From NCBI RefSeq assembly GCF_014698015.1, contig NZ_JACXBS010000006.1:215149-279148 (forward strand): a DNA stretch of 64,000 bases, in the 5' to 3' direction. The notes beneath the pieces were generated by a model that was not told the origin of the DNA, made no database searches, and was given only the letters and a program-made list of their open reading frames with translations. The position numbers and the translations under genes are program-made. The stretch comes from Kocuria sp. cx-455 (GTDB taxonomy: Bacteria > Actinomycetota > Actinomycetes > Actinomycetales > Micrococcaceae). The stretch's first letter is position 1. The number at the start of each line of letters is the position of its first letter. Positions 63,763-64,000 of this stretch are shown here, in pieces.

Positions 63763-64000
63763 TGCACGCGCAGAAGAACAACCACACGATCAGTCGGATG
63801 GCTCGGCTGCTGGAAGTGTCACGATCTGGGTATTACGCGTGGATCAAACGGGTCCCGTCGAAGCAGGCGGTCCGTCGTGAACGGATCGAGCAAAAAGTCG
63901 CGTGGTTCCACGGGGAATCCGATTCGGTTTCCGGGGCGCCACGGATCCTCGCCGATCTGCGTGCCGATGGTGAAGTCATCAGCCCTAAGACGCTCGCCAA
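63762..64000 (+). CDS. IS3 transposase OrfB, partial
   Basis: N-terminal part of the DDE transposase, cut by the window edge. The frame is -1 relative to OrfA, as normal for programmed frameshifting in IS3 elements. It reads MHAQKNNHTISRMARLLEVS, then RSGYYAWIKR and an HTH_21-like segment; the DDE residues lie beyond the edge. The OrfAB frame is open upstream to at least 63699 near AAAAAAG, a possible slippery site. Confidence 0.85.
   Translation, partial: MHAQKNNHTISRMARLLEVSRSGYYAWIKRVPSKQAVRRERIEQKVAWFHGESDSVSGAPRILADLRADGEVISPKTLA

Larger units (their letters stand above)
63411..64000 (+). mobile_element. IS3-family insertion sequence, left part
   Basis: Left end approximately 63411-63425 (CCCGGGCGGTGGACACC). 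It carries orfA and the beginning of orfB and continues beyond the window. The exact terminal repeat and target duplication cannot be determined because the right end is outside. Confidence 0.85.

Overview
The window is high-GC, densely packed bacterial DNA with short intergenic gaps, frequent GTG/TTG starts and strong G/C bias at third codon positions. A Tat-exported lipoprotein, FmdB/FmdA formamidase genes, a TusA-fused YeeE transporter and many actinobacterial-style MDR/SDR enzymes point to an actinomycete, probably Micrococcales (Micrococcaceae or Brevibacterium-like). No rRNA, tRNA or other marker in the window allows a genus call.

From 1 to about 48.9 kb the window is mainly chromosomal metabolism. 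It starts with a large-subunit catalase (katE), a TSUP sulfur exporter, a GH3 glycosidase and a DUF1541 lipoprotein. Two toxin-antitoxin pairs follow: a Phd/VapB-like antitoxin with a PIN toxin, and YefM/YoeB. Next come an amino-acid permease, an Nramp-fold transporter lacking the metal-binding motifs beside an idonate-dehydrogenase-like enzyme, fmdB/fmdA, an exported intradiol-dioxygenase-like protein, and a TsuA-TusA fusion for thiosulfate uptake. After these are an ABC-F protein, a GIY-YIG protein, an alcohol dehydrogenase divergent from its likely MerR regulator, and an xdhA-xdhB-xdhC operon. A tartrate/dicarboxylate locus follows (SLC13 permease, LysR regulator, tartrate dehydrogenase). 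The galactose genes galK and galT come next, then an MFS transporter and a TPP enzyme. galT (in-frame TGA) and the MFS gene (lost ATG, frameshift) look broken.

From about 48.9 kb to the right edge the DNA becomes mosaic. An Mrr-type restriction endonuclease gene has split an araC-type gene and is flanked by a 382-bp imperfect direct repeat. After photolyase and a DUF3253 gene come an 831-bp non-coding stretch, a membrane/coiled-coil protein divergent from a KAP-family NTPase, a wrecked serine recombinase, an orphan 404-residue protein and an intact serine recombinase. The window ends with a formaldehyde dehydrogenase, a plasmid-type HTH/coiled-coil protein and a relaxase cut off by an IS3-family element that runs off the end. 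This looks like accessory DNA with defence and mobilisation functions.

The observations most worth checking are these: a 100-bp hairpin repeat that supplies the same C-terminal residues and stop codon to two unrelated genes; the restriction-gene insertion with long target duplication; the KAP NTPase pair as a candidate defence module; and the Nramp-like/idonate-dehydrogenase pair, in which both proteins have lost family-defining metal ligands.
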